64,000 bases of DNA from JAKFEW01 sp036675505. GTDB taxonomy: Bacteria > Cyanobacteriota > Sericytochromatia > S15B-MN24 > JAQBPE01. Location of the stretch: NCBI GenBank assembly GCA_036675505.1, contig JAKFEW010000110.1:1-64000 (forward strand). The letters are read 5' to 3'. Both the position numbers and the translations under genes were made by a program. Under the pieces are notes generated by a model. That model made no database searches. It saw only the letters and a program-made list of their open reading frames with translations, and was not told where the DNA came from. This document shows positions 48,109-56,093 of this stretch, one piece after another (position 1 is the first letter of the stretch; every line of letters begins with the position of its first letter).

Positions 48109-49089
48109 GTGAAATTCGAAAAGACCATCGCCTCCCTCCTCGTCGCCTGCTGCGCGGTCGCCGCGCTGGGCTCCTGGTTCGCACGCGGCCCCGCGGCGGA
48201 CGAGGGCGTCGCTGACCGCAAGGCCTCGCCGTTCGCGCGCAAGCTGCTGGGCTCGGACGCCGACATCGCGGTCATCTCCGTCGACGGCATGATCACCGAG
48301 GGCGAGGACGGCGGCGGCTTCGGCGGCGGCGGCGGCGCCACCGCGCGTTCGTTCATCAAGTCGCTCAAGAAGATCCGCAAGGACGGCGCCAAGGCGCTGC
48401 TGATCAAGATCAACAGCCCAGGTGGCTCGGCGGCGGCCTCGCAGGCCATCTACGACGAGATCCAGAAGCTCAAGAAGGACAAGGGCGTGAAGGTCGTCGC
48501 GTCGATGGGCGACGTCGCGGCCTCGGGCGGCTACTTCATCGCCGCCGCCGCGGACCGCATCGTCGCCGCGCCCGCCACGCTCACGGGCAGCATCGGCGTG
48601 ATCATGCACCTCGCCAACTACCAGGGCCTGATGGGCAAGGTCGGCGTCCAGAGCGTCACGATCAAGGCCGGGCGGCTCAAGGACATCGCCTCGCCGGACC
48701 GCCCGATGACCGCCGAGGAGCGACAGCTCCTGCAAGGCATCGTCGACGACACCTACGACCAGTTCCTCACCTCCGTCGCCGAGGGCCGCAAGATGACCAA
48801 GGCGCAGGTGAAGCCGCTGGCCGAGGGCCGCATCTACACCGGCCGCCAGGCCTTCAAGGTCAAGCTGGTCGACGAGCTCGGCAACGCCGAGGTGGCCATG
48901 GCGAGCCTGCGCAAGCTCGCGAACCTGCCCGACGACGCCAAGACCGAGAGCTACGGCGGCGACGAGTGGGACGAGTTCATGCAGCTCTTCAGCGCGAAAC
49001 AGCCGGATCCGCTGGCGATGCTCGCCGGCCGGCGGTCGGCCATGCTCTCGCCGATGTACGACCGCATCCCGCTGATGCTGATGGAGTAG
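48109..49089 (+). CDS. sppA: Signal peptide peptidase SppA (S49 protease)
   Basis: 326 aa from a GTG at 48109 behind GGGGAG. An N-terminal membrane anchor (KTIASLLVACCAVAALGSWF) precedes the S49 domain: LLIKINSPGGSAAASQAIYD, nucleophile Ser in VAASGGYFIAAAADRIVA, TGSIGVIM and the general-base Lys in IKAGRLKDIASPDRPM. This is the short, single-domain form of about 300-330 aa. It would cut remnant signal peptides in the membrane. The Yip1-like membrane protein gene starts 4 bases later. Confidence 0.93.
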   Translation: MKFEKTIASLLVACCAVAALGSWFARGPAADEGVADRKASPFARKLLGSDADIAVISVDGMITEGEDGGGFGGGGGATARSFIKSLKKIRKDGAKALLIKINSPGGSAAASQAIYDEIQKLKKDKGVKVVASMGDVAASGGYFIAAAADRIVAAPATLTGSIGVIMHLANYQGLMGKVGVQSVTIKAGRLKDIASPDRPMTAEERQLLQGIVDDTYDQFLTSVAEGRKMTKAQVKPLAEGRIYTGRQAFKVKLVDELGNAEVAMASLRKLANLPDDAKTESYGGDEWDEFMQLFSAKQPDPLAMLAGRRSAMLSPMYDRIPLMLME

Positions 49090-49093
49090 GGAG

Positions 49094-49687
49094 ATGGCGA
49101 CCAACGAGCTCTTCGCCCCCGAGCCTCCCGCCGCACCTGCGGGCCTCGACCTGATCTACGGCGTGCTCTTCCGGCCCGGCGAGACCTTCCGCGCCCTCGG
49201 CGCCGAGGCGCCGCTCGCCATGGGCGCTGCGGTGATGCTGGCCGTGGCCGTCGTCATGGGTTTCTCCTTCGGCCCGCAGCGACCCGGTGCGGTCGTCCTC
49301 GCGACCCTCATCGCGCTGGGCTGGCTCTTCCTGTCGTGGATCCTGCTCACGTGCTCGCTCTACATCGTCGGCCGGTTCATGGTCGGCCGCGGCGAGATCC
49401 AGTCGCTGGCGGCAGGCACGGCCCTGTCGTTCATGCCCTTCCTGCTCGTCGGCCCGATGGCGGCCTTTGCCGGCTGGGGCCGGCCGGGGATGCTGCTTGC
49501 CGCGATCTTCTTCGTGGCGGCCGTGATGTGGTGGCTGCGTATCCTGCAGGCTGCCGCCCGCGGCATCATGGACCTGACCAACGGGCAGGCCGTGATGGCG
49601 ATCGTCGGCATGGAGCTGCTGCTCGCCGCGGTGCCGATGACCTACATGATGCTCTGGTTCATGACCATCGTGCTGCTGGTCAGTTAA
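49094..49687 (+). CDS. Yip1-family membrane protein
   Basis: 197 aa. The N-terminal YGVLFRPGETFRALGAEAPL is the usual lead-in of Yip1-domain proteins, followed by five hydrophobic segments (about residues 42-60, 67-95, 105-125, 130-150 and 165-195). Bacterial Yip1 proteins are integral inner-membrane proteins of unknown role. It is 4 bases behind sppA and ends the decarboxylase-to-Yip1 series. Confidence 0.8.
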   Translation: MATNELFAPEPPAAPAGLDLIYGVLFRPGETFRALGAEAPLAMGAAVMLAVAVVMGFSFGPQRPGAVVLATLIALGWLFLSWILLTCSLYIVGRFMVGRGEIQSLAAGTALSFMPFLLVGPMAAFAGWGRPGMLLAAIFFVAAVMWWLRILQAAARGIMDLTNGQAVMAIVGMELLLAAVPMTYMMLWFMTIVLLVS

Positions 49688-50177
49688 GGACGAATTAAGG
49701 GTTTTGCGCGATCGCGTGATCAGGCAGGCCTTTTGATAAAAGTTCGTAAAATCCATGTTCATCGCCCTCCCCGATCCGGGGGGGGCGATGCCCCTTCAGG
49801 GCGTCGCCACGGCCATACGCGAGTTCCATGGTGCTTAGCCGATCCTTAACCCGGGCGCGGACCCGGAAAGCGAGTATTAAATGCCTGTAAACCACGTCCC
49901 GTGCCCGGTAGCCCGCGTCAGATCACGGGTACGATACCAATGGCACCTCTCGGGATCGTCGGGAGGTGCGGGGTTCCGGAGGTCGTTTGACATAACCCGG
50001 CGTCCCGCTGCCCCCCCACTCGCCAGATTTAATCAAGTTTTAAATGCCCCGAAGCACAGGCGCCGCAAGGGCAAAGCGATGGGGGGCTATAACCGGTTCT
50101 GGTTAGGCAGCCGTTAAATTGTTTCGAAGCCCCGGCCCGAGCGCCGGCCCGGGTCAGGAAATTCAGGAGGAACTCAC
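49688..50177. other. 490-base gap with several strong RNA hairpins
   Basis: The longest gene-free stretch of the window. I see no coding gene in it. A hairpin ATCGCCC/GGGCGAT with extra G-C pairs lies at 49761-49789 and could end the upstream operon. CCCGTG/CACGGG pair around 49898-49929. GCACCTC/GAGGTGC pair at 49943-49969. The 3' part (50041-50135) is described separately. Two AT-rich tracts (ATTAAATGCC near 49876 and TTTAAATGCC near 50038) are similar to each other and may mark promoter or leader boundaries. Confidence 0.6.
50041..50135 (+). promoter_or_regulatory. Structured leader RNA, possibly a c-di-GMP-I (GEMM)-like riboswitch
   Basis: The order CACAGG (50055-50060), a GNRA-type GCAA loop between GCC and GGGC, GCAAAGC (50071-50077), then GGCT-AT-AACC...GGTT-AGGC-AGCC (50085-50112) recalls the GEMM core. 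There CACAGG, GNRA hairpin and GCAAAGC precede a CTA.../...AGG(C)AGCC helix. The first hairpin is shorter than the family norm, so this is a partial match. AGCCCCGG at 50128-50135 could pair with GGGGGCT at 50082-50087, giving a switch just before the ribosome binding site of the LysM gene. Confidence 0.35.
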
Positions 50178-53100
50178 ATGGCCACCGACGTGAACAAGCC
50201 CGTCAGCCCCGTTGTCCGCAACGCCCCGCCCGTGCCCCAGGCCAACAGCGCCGCGGCCAACGGGGCCAAGCCGGCGAACAACGCGGCTGCGAATGGCGCG
50301 GCGGCCAACAAAAAGCCCGCGGCCAACGCCCCGGCGGCCAACAACGCGGCCGCCGACGAGGCCACCAGCGCCGCGGCGAACACGACCACGGTCGATGCCG
50401 CCTCGAACGCGCCGGAAGCGGCGCCTGCCAAGGAGAAGCCCAACCACATCATGGGCTTCTTCGAGGGCTTCGTGCGCGAAGGCGCCGAGACCGTCGCCGG
50501 CCTCTACACCCTGGTGACCACCAACCCGATCACGACGGCCAAGGGCCTCGTCTACATGGCCACGCACCCCGCGCAGGCCGTCCAGGCGATCACCGAGCCT
50601 TACACCACCGCGTACAAGGACGGCAAGTACGGCGAGCTCGCCGGCCGCGTCGGCTTCCAGGTGCTGACCGTCGTCCTGACCTCGGGCGCGCTCTCGAAGT
50701 CGAACAAGGCCTCGACGGTCGCCAAGCCCACCGCGAACATGACCGCCACGGCCACCAAGGTGACCGAGGACCTCGCCTCGAAGATCGGCGCGAAGCGTGC
50801 CGCCGCCGAGCTCGCGAACAGCTCGCTCAAGGGCGCGGCCCGCAACAGCAAGCTCGCCGCGCTAACCGCCCAGTACACCGAGGCCACCGCCGCCAACCTC
50901 GCGAAGCGCGGCATCGCCGACAAGCTCGCCGCCAACATCGCGGCCTCGGGCCTGGCTGACGACGCGGTCTCGAAGATCATGGCCGCCGGCGGCAAGAACG
51001 TCGGCGCCTCGCAGGCCTACCGCTACGGCGTGCAGGGCCTCCGGGCCGGCATGAAGCCCGAGGCGATCGCCGCCGAGCTCGCGAAGTTCGGCATCAGCAA
51101 GAAGGCCGCTGCGCAGCTGCCGGTCGCCACCAAGCTGCTCCAGACCCAGGGCAAGAACGCCGCGCTGATCGCGTCGGCGGGCTCGGTGAAGAGCGCCGAG
51201 GCGATCGCCCAGCACATGCAGAAGCTGGAGCGCATGATGGCCGGCTCCACCGACGAAGCGCTCAAGGCCGGCTACAAGGCCCAGCTCGACGGCCTCAAGG
51301 CCGCGACCGCCGCGAACCCGCGCACCGCCAAGCTCGTCGAGGCCGCGATGAACGGCCAGAAGATCGGTCGCTTCGAGAAGATCGGCGCGTCGATCGGCTC
51401 GGGCGTCGACGGCGTCGGCGCGGCCGGCGACAAGATCGCCCGGGGTGGTCAGGCGGTGAAGACCGCGCTCAACACGCCGAACACCATCGGCGGCTACGCC
51501 CAGGCGATCGGCAACATCCCTGTCGCGATCGGCACCGCGCTCGACGCCGCGTACCAGGGCACGATCAACACCCTGAAGAACGGCCTCAAGATGCTGCCGA
51601 AGTTCGAGATGCCCAAGATCTCGTGGGAGAAGGTCGCGGCGACCCGCGTGCCCTCGCCCTGGGAAATCCTCACGGCGCCGGTCACCGTGCCATTCGGCGC
51701 GGCGGGCTGGGCGCTCAAGAACCCCGGCCGAGCGCTGGGCTTCGCCGGCACCCTCGGCAACGTCGGCAACGCGGCGAAGACCGGCGAGCGCCTCGCCGAG
51801 CGCGCTGCGAGCGACAAGGTCGACGAGAACGACGCCGGCCCCGGCTACAAGTGGTATGAGCTCAAGGATGGCGACACCCTCGAGGACATCGCCAAGCGCG
51901 AGCTCGGCGACGCGGCCAAGTGGGAAGCGATCTACAAGGCCAACCAGGAGCTGTTCGACTCGCTGGGCGAGGACGGCGTGATCGCGGTCGGCACCCGGAT
52001 CAAGATTCCCACGGGCGTCGCGGACGTCCCGGCGAACAACGGCCCGGCCGCGAATGCCCCGGGCGCGAACAACAACCCCGGCGCGACCGCCGAGGCCTAC
52101 AAGACCGCGCTGCTCGGCCTGATCGGCGAAGAGCTGACCAGGACCACCGACGCGAAGGCGAAGGAAGTCCTCGGCGCCCTCCAGACGAAGATCAAGGGCA
52201 TGTCGGCCGCCGAGGTCTACGCGCTCAAGCCGAAGCTCGAGGCCCAGGGCCTGATCGTCGATGCGCCGGCGGCGAACGCGCCCGCCAACGCGCCGGCGAA
52301 CGCCCCTGGCAACAACAAGCCCCCGGCGAACGCGCCCGGCAACGTGCCGGCCAACGCGCCCTCGAACAACGACCCGGTCGCCAACGCGCCGGCCAACGCG
52401 CCCTCGAACAACGACCCCAACCAGCCCGCCACCCGCGACTACACCGTGCGGCGGGGCGACACGCTGACCGGCATCGCCCAGAACGAGCTCGGCGACTGGC
52501 AGAAGTGGGGCACGATCGTCGACGCCAACAAGGACAAGTACCCGAGCCTGACGTCGAACCCGGACTTCATCCAGATCGGCTGGAACCTCCAGCTGCCGGT
52601 CGGGCCTGCCGCTCCCGCGGCACCCGGCACGCCGCCCGTCCCGGCCGCGCCCCCGGCGCCTCCCGCGCCGGCGCCGATCGGCAACACCACCGGCTCGCCG
52701 GTGAAGCCGGGCCAGAACACCCCCGCGCCCGCTCCGGCGGCCGGCGAGATCCCGCCCGCGCCCACTGGCGCGGATCGCCAGAGCATCGTCACGCAGTTCA
52801 ACCTCGAGGGCAGCGACGGCAACTTCCAGAAGTTCTGGAACGAAGTCGCGGGCTACCCGAAGACCACCGTCGGCCCGGACACGGGCACCGAAGCGGACCG
52901 CAAGGGCCTTCAGGGCCTGCTCGGGAAGCTCGGCTACGACGTGAAGCCGACCGGCGACTACTTCGTGAAGGGTGCCGACGGCAAGCCGCAGGTCGGCCCA
53001 GACGGCCAGCCGGTCAGCCCGACGGCCGAGGCGGTCGTGCACTTCAAGCGCCTGGCCGGCATCCAGCAGGGTTACACCGTGGTCGGCCCCAACGGCAAGC

Positions 53101-53501
53101 CGGCGCCCGACGTCAACGAGTACGTCGACCAGCGCACGCGCGAGTCGATGGTGGTGGCGCTGCGCCTGCTCCAGAACCCCAACATCCGCCAGCAGGCCAG
53201 CATGGAGGGTGCGGTCCGCGAGGCCGCCCGGCTCCAGAAGGGCTCGATCGGCCCCGAGGTCGGCTCGAAGGATGCCCGCACCCTCGTCCAGCGGTACCTG
53301 GACGGCCTGGGCTACCGCGTCCCGGTCGACGGCATCTTCGACCAGGCCACCGCCGAAGCGATCATCGACTTCAAGCGGAAGAACGGCATCACCGCCTCCT
53401 ACAAGGACGACAAGGGCCAGCCGGTCTACACGCCGTACGTCGACGGCCGCACGGCCGACGCGCTGTACAACGCGATCACCCAGCTCGGCACCAAGAAGTA
53501 A
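50178..53501 (+). CDS. Large LysM and peptidoglycan-binding protein with pretoxin-like N-terminal region
   Basis: 1107 aa with AGGAGG upstream. No signal peptide: residues 1-92 are Ala/Asn/Pro-rich and unstructured. Residues about 93-175 (GFFEGFVREGAETVAGLYTL, ITTAKGLVYMATHPAQAVQA, GELAGRVGFQVLTVVLT) resemble the hydrophobic pretoxin-like segment of polymorphic toxin proteins. A helical Ala-rich region follows, then LysM 1 (about 559-613: YELKDGDTLEDIAKRELGD), an NAP-rich linker, LysM 2 (753-810: YTVRRGDTLTGIAQNELGD) and a Pro-rich linker. Two peptidoglycan-binding-like repeats end it (LQGLLGKLGYDVKPTGDYFV; VQRYLDGLGYRVPVDGIFDQ). It may work at the cell wall, reaching it by an unknown route. 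No C-terminal toxin is recognised. Confidence 0.85.
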   Translation: MATDVNKPVSPVVRNAPPVPQANSAAANGAKPANNAAANGAAANKKPAANAPAANNAAADEATSAAANTTTVDAASNAPEAAPAKEKPNHIMGFFEGFVREGAETVAGLYTLVTTNPITTAKGLVYMATHPAQAVQAITEPYTTAYKDGKYGELAGRVGFQVLTVVLTSGALSKSNKASTVAKPTANMTATATKVTEDLASKIGAKRAAAELANSSLKGAARNSKLAALTAQYTEATAANLAKRGIADKLAANIAASGLADDAVSKIMAAGGKNVGASQAYRYGVQGLRAGMKPEAIAAELAKFGISKKAAAQLPVATKLLQTQGKNAALIASAGSVKSAEAIAQHMQKLERMMAGSTDEALKAGYKAQLDGLKAATAANPRTAKLVEAAMNGQKIGRFEKIGASIGSGVDGVGAAGDKIARGGQAVKTALNTPNTIGGYAQAIGNIPVAIGTALDAAYQGTINTLKNGLKMLPKFEMPKISWEKVAATRVPSPWEILTAPVTVPFGAAGWALKNPGRALGFAGTLGNVGNAAKTGERLAERAASDKVDENDAGPGYKWYELKDGDTLEDIAKRELGDAAKWEAIYKANQELFDSLGEDGVIAVGTRIKIPTGVADVPANNGPAANAPGANNNPGATAEAYKTALLGLIGEELTRTTDAKAKEVLGALQTKIKGMSAAEVYALKPKLEAQGLIVDAPAANAPANAPANAPGNNKPPANAPGNVPANAPSNNDPVANAPANAPSNNDPNQPATRDYTVRRGDTLTGIAQNELGDWQKWGTIVDANKDKYPSLTSNPDFIQIGWNLQLPVGPAAPAAPGTPPVPAAPPAPPAPAPIGNTTGSPVKPGQNTPAPAPAAGEIPPAPTGADRQSIVTQFNLEGSDGNFQKFWNEVAGYPKTTVGPDTGTEADRKGLQGLLGKLGYDVKPTGDYFVKGADGKPQVGPDGQPVSPTAEAVVHFKRLAGIQQGYTVVGPNGKPAPDVNEYVDQRTRESMVVALRLLQNPNIRQQASMEGAVREAARLQKGSIGPEVGSKDARTLVQRYLDGLGYRVPVDGIFDQATAEAIIDFKRKNGITASYKDDKGQPVYTPYVDGRTADALYNAITQLGTKK

Positions 53502-53515
53502 GAATCCGGTCCATT

Positions 53516-53547
53516 ATGAGGAGGGGCGCACATGCGCCCCTCCTCAT
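53516..53547 (+). terminator. Perfect 15-bp inverted repeat after the LysM gene
   Basis: ATGAGGAGGGGCGCA and its exact complement are separated by CA. It lies 14 bases after the stop and 17 bases before the next start, so it may terminate, protect the 3' end or affect translation of the next gene. There is no T-tract. Confidence 0.55.
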
Positions 53548-53564
53548 CGCTTCAGGAGGTCGGG

Positions 53565-53975
53565 ATGAAGAAGACCGGTTGGTTCGCGGGATTGCTCGGC
53601 GCCGTGCTCGCGGCCGTGGGCTGCGCCCACGCCCAGAAGCCCAAGGACGGCGGAGATGCCGAGCGCCGTCCGGCCTACGTCGACACCGCCCGCGCGCCGG
53701 CCTCGGTGAAGGCCGGGGAGCGGGTGGAGGTCGTGATCGAAGGCAACCTGCCCGACCCGGCCTGGGAGATCGTGGACGTGGAGGTCGAGCGGAGCGATGG
53801 GCGCGTGCGGCTGACGCCCTGGATCCGCAGGACCCATTCAGGGCCTGCGATGCAGGTGTTGGTGCCGTTCGAGCGCAAGGTGCCGGTCGACGGGCTGACG
53901 GCCGGGAAGTGGACGATCGAGGTGCGCGGCCACGGCGATACGTCGGAGTCGGTCCAGATCGACGTCCGGCCTTAG
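53565..53975 (+). CDS. Small lipoprotein with Ig-like fold
   Basis: 136 aa from the ATG at 53565, with AGGAGGT in front. The signal MKKTGWFAGLLGAVLAAVGC has lipobox AVGC. The mature part, with KAGERVEVVIEGNLPDPAWE, VEVERSDGRVRLTPW and GKWTIEVRGHGDTSESVQID, has the alternating beta pattern of an immunoglobulin-like domain. No enzymatic motif. It may be an outer-membrane partner of the LysM protein; that is only inferred from position. Confidence 0.78.
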   Translation: MKKTGWFAGLLGAVLAAVGCAHAQKPKDGGDAERRPAYVDTARAPASVKAGERVEVVIEGNLPDPAWEIVDVEVERSDGRVRLTPWIRRTHSGPAMQVLVPFERKVPVDGLTAGKWTIEVRGHGDTSESVQIDVRP

Positions 53976-54001
53976 GCCCTCGGCGGCCGAGTGCGGCGGC
54001 C

Positions 54002-55885
54002 TCACGCGTGCGCGGAGGCCCGCCTGCGCAGCTCGAGGTGGACCATCAGCAGCGACACGTCGGCGGGCGTCACGCCGCCCACCCGGCCGGCCTGGCCGAT
54101 CGAGCGCGGGCGCACGCGCCCGAGCTTGTCCTGCGCCTCGCGCGACAGGCCGGTGATCGCGGCGTAGTCGAGGTCCTCGGGGATCGCGCGGTCTTCCAGG
54201 TGGCTCTGGCGCTCGATCGCCGCCACCTGGCGCCTGATGTAGCCCTCGTACTTCACCTCGATCGCGAGCTGCTCGGCGATCGGGCGCGGCAACGCCTCAG
54301 GCTCGCGGCCGACGGCGGTCAGCAGGTGCGCCACCGTCACCGCCGGGCGGCGCAGGGCCTCCTCGAGCGTGAGCGAACGGTCGACCGGCTCGCCGGTGGC
54401 CGCAGCCAGGCGCGCGGCCTCGGGGCTGCCTGGGTTGATGCGGTGGGCGCGCAGCCAGGCGCGGCCCTCGGCGATCGCCGCGAGCTTGGCCTCGAACCGC
54501 GCCCAGCGCTCGTCGCCCACCAGCCCGAGCCGCCGGCCGAGCGGCGTCAGGCGCTGATCCGCGTTGTCCTGGCGCAGCATCAGGCGGTGCTCGGAGCGTG
54601 AGGTGAGCATCCGGTACGGGTCGCGGATCTCCTTGGTCACGAGGTCGTCGATCAGCGTCGCCACGTAACTCTCGGCGCGCGGCAGCACCACGGCGGGCCG
54701 CCCCAGCGCGTACCGCGCGGCGTTGATGCCGGCGACCAGGCCCTGGGCCGCCGCCTCCTCGTAGCCTGAGGTGCCGTTGAGCTGGCCCGCGGTGAAGAGG
54801 CCCGGCGCGCACTTGGTCATGAGCGTGGTGGTGAGCTGGGTGGCCGGGATGCAGTCGTATTCCACGGCGTAGCCGTAGCGGACGATGCGCGCCCGCTCGA
54901 GCCCCGGGATCGTCTTGATGAAGGCCTCCTGGACGTCCTCGGGCATGCTCGTGGAGCAGCCCTGGATGTACATGACGTCCTGTTCCACCCCTTCCGGCTC
55001 GACGAAGACCGGGTGCGAGTCCTTGTCGCGGAAGCGCACCACCTTGTCCTCGATCGACGGGCAGTAGCGTGGCCCGATGCCTTCGATCGCGCCGGAATAC
55101 ATCGGCGAGCGGTGGAGGTTCGCGAGGATCACGTCGTGGCCGGCCTGGGTCGTGCGCGTCTGCCAGCAGGAGAGCTGCGGCAGGGTGGGCGCGGGGCCGT
55201 CAAAGGAGAAGCGCAGCTCGATCGGGTCGCCCTTCTCTTCCGCCATGCGGTCGTAATCGATCGAGTCCGCGGCCACGCGGGGCGGCGTGCCGGTCTTGAG
55301 GCGGTGCAGCTCGAGGCCGAGCGCGCGCAAGCTGTCGGAGAGCTTCTCCGCGGAGGGTGCACCGGCGCGGCCGGCGATCACGCGGCGATCGCCCGTGTGG
55401 CACACGCCCTTGAGGAACGTGCCGGTGGTGATCACGGCGGCGCGGGCCGCCAGCACCTCACCGGCGGCCGTCGTCAGGCGCAGCGTGCCGCCTGGGGCCA
55501 CCGCGATCGCGTCGACCATGCCCTGCTGCAAGCCGAGCTTCGGCTCGGCCTCGCAGGCGGCCTTCATGTAAGCGCTGTAGCGCAGCTTGTCGGACTGGGC
55601 GCGCAACGCCTGGACGGCGGGCCCCTTCGAGCTGTTCAACACGCGGATCTGGAGATAGGTCGCATCCGCCGCGCGGCCCATCTCGCCGCCGAGCGCGTCC
55701 ACCTCGCGCACCAGGTGGCCCTTGGCGGGGCCGCCGATCGCGGGGTTACACGGCATCGAGGCGATCCCGTCGAGGTCGAGGGTGATCATCAAGGTGTCGG
55801 CGCCCAGGCGCGCGGCGGCGAGGCCTGCCTCGACCCCTGCATGGCCCGCCCCGATCACGACGACGTCCCAGATCCGATCTGTCAT
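54002..55885 (-). CDS. mnmG: tRNA uridine-5-carboxymethylaminomethyl modification enzyme MnmG (GidA)
   Basis: 627 aa from the ATG at 55885 (E. coli MnmG is 629). The FAD motif is VVVIGAGHAGVEAGLAAARL at the N-terminus. MPCNPAIGGPAKGHLVREVD, the insertion with MYSGAIEGIGPRYCPSIEDK and the C-terminal helical domain with LDYAAITGLSREAQDKL are all typical, ending GRVGGVTPADVSLLMVHLEL. With MnmE it modifies U34 of several tRNAs. An open frame extends 54 codons upstream but lacks the family N-terminus. The start codon has no clear ribosome binding site; ATG 55894 is an alternative. Confidence 0.95.
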   Translation of the reverse strand: MTDRIWDVVVIGAGHAGVEAGLAAARLGADTLMITLDLDGIASMPCNPAIGGPAKGHLVREVDALGGEMGRAADATYLQIRVLNSSKGPAVQALRAQSDKLRYSAYMKAACEAEPKLGLQQGMVDAIAVAPGGTLRLTTAAGEVLAARAAVITTGTFLKGVCHTGDRRVIAGRAGAPSAEKLSDSLRALGLELHRLKTGTPPRVAADSIDYDRMAEEKGDPIELRFSFDGPAPTLPQLSCWQTRTTQAGHDVILANLHRSPMYSGAIEGIGPRYCPSIEDKVVRFRDKDSHPVFVEPEGVEQDVMYIQGCSTSMPEDVQEAFIKTIPGLERARIVRYGYAVEYDCIPATQLTTTLMTKCAPGLFTAGQLNGTSGYEEAAAQGLVAGINAARYALGRPAVVLPRAESYVATLIDDLVTKEIRDPYRMLTSRSEHRLMLRQDNADQRLTPLGRRLGLVGDERWARFEAKLAAIAEGRAWLRAHRINPGSPEAARLAAATGEPVDRSLTLEEALRRPAVTVAHLLTAVGREPEALPRPIAEQLAIEVKYEGYIRRQVAAIERQSHLEDRAIPEDLDYAAITGLSREAQDKLGRVRPRSIGQAGRVGGVTPADVSLLMVHLELRRRASAHA

Positions 55886-56093
55886 GACAACCATTTTACC
55901 GCACAGCGACGCCATTCCAGCCCGGATGTCAAAATATTTTCGAGAAAAGGCTTCCCAAACCAGCAAGCCGAAGATTAAGATGACTATAAGAGAACGTGAA
56001 GGCACTCTTAAATCCCACGATTCTCCAGCGCACTCTCTCGCGCTCAAGCTCGCACCCCTCGCGCCTCCCGCGCCGAAAGGAGCCCCCCGTCAT

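Noticed and set aside
45904..49104. 1066-codon open frame on the minus strand across four genes
   Set aside because: It is antisense to the Ycf45-like, tmk and sppA genes, all with clear motifs; composition is low-complexity His/Asp/Val/Arg-rich.
55886..56047. N-terminal extension of mnmG by 54 codons
   Set aside because: MnmG proteins begin a few residues before the FAD-binding VVVIGAGHAG; the extension has no family similarity and overlaps the probable promoter region of the subtilase gene.
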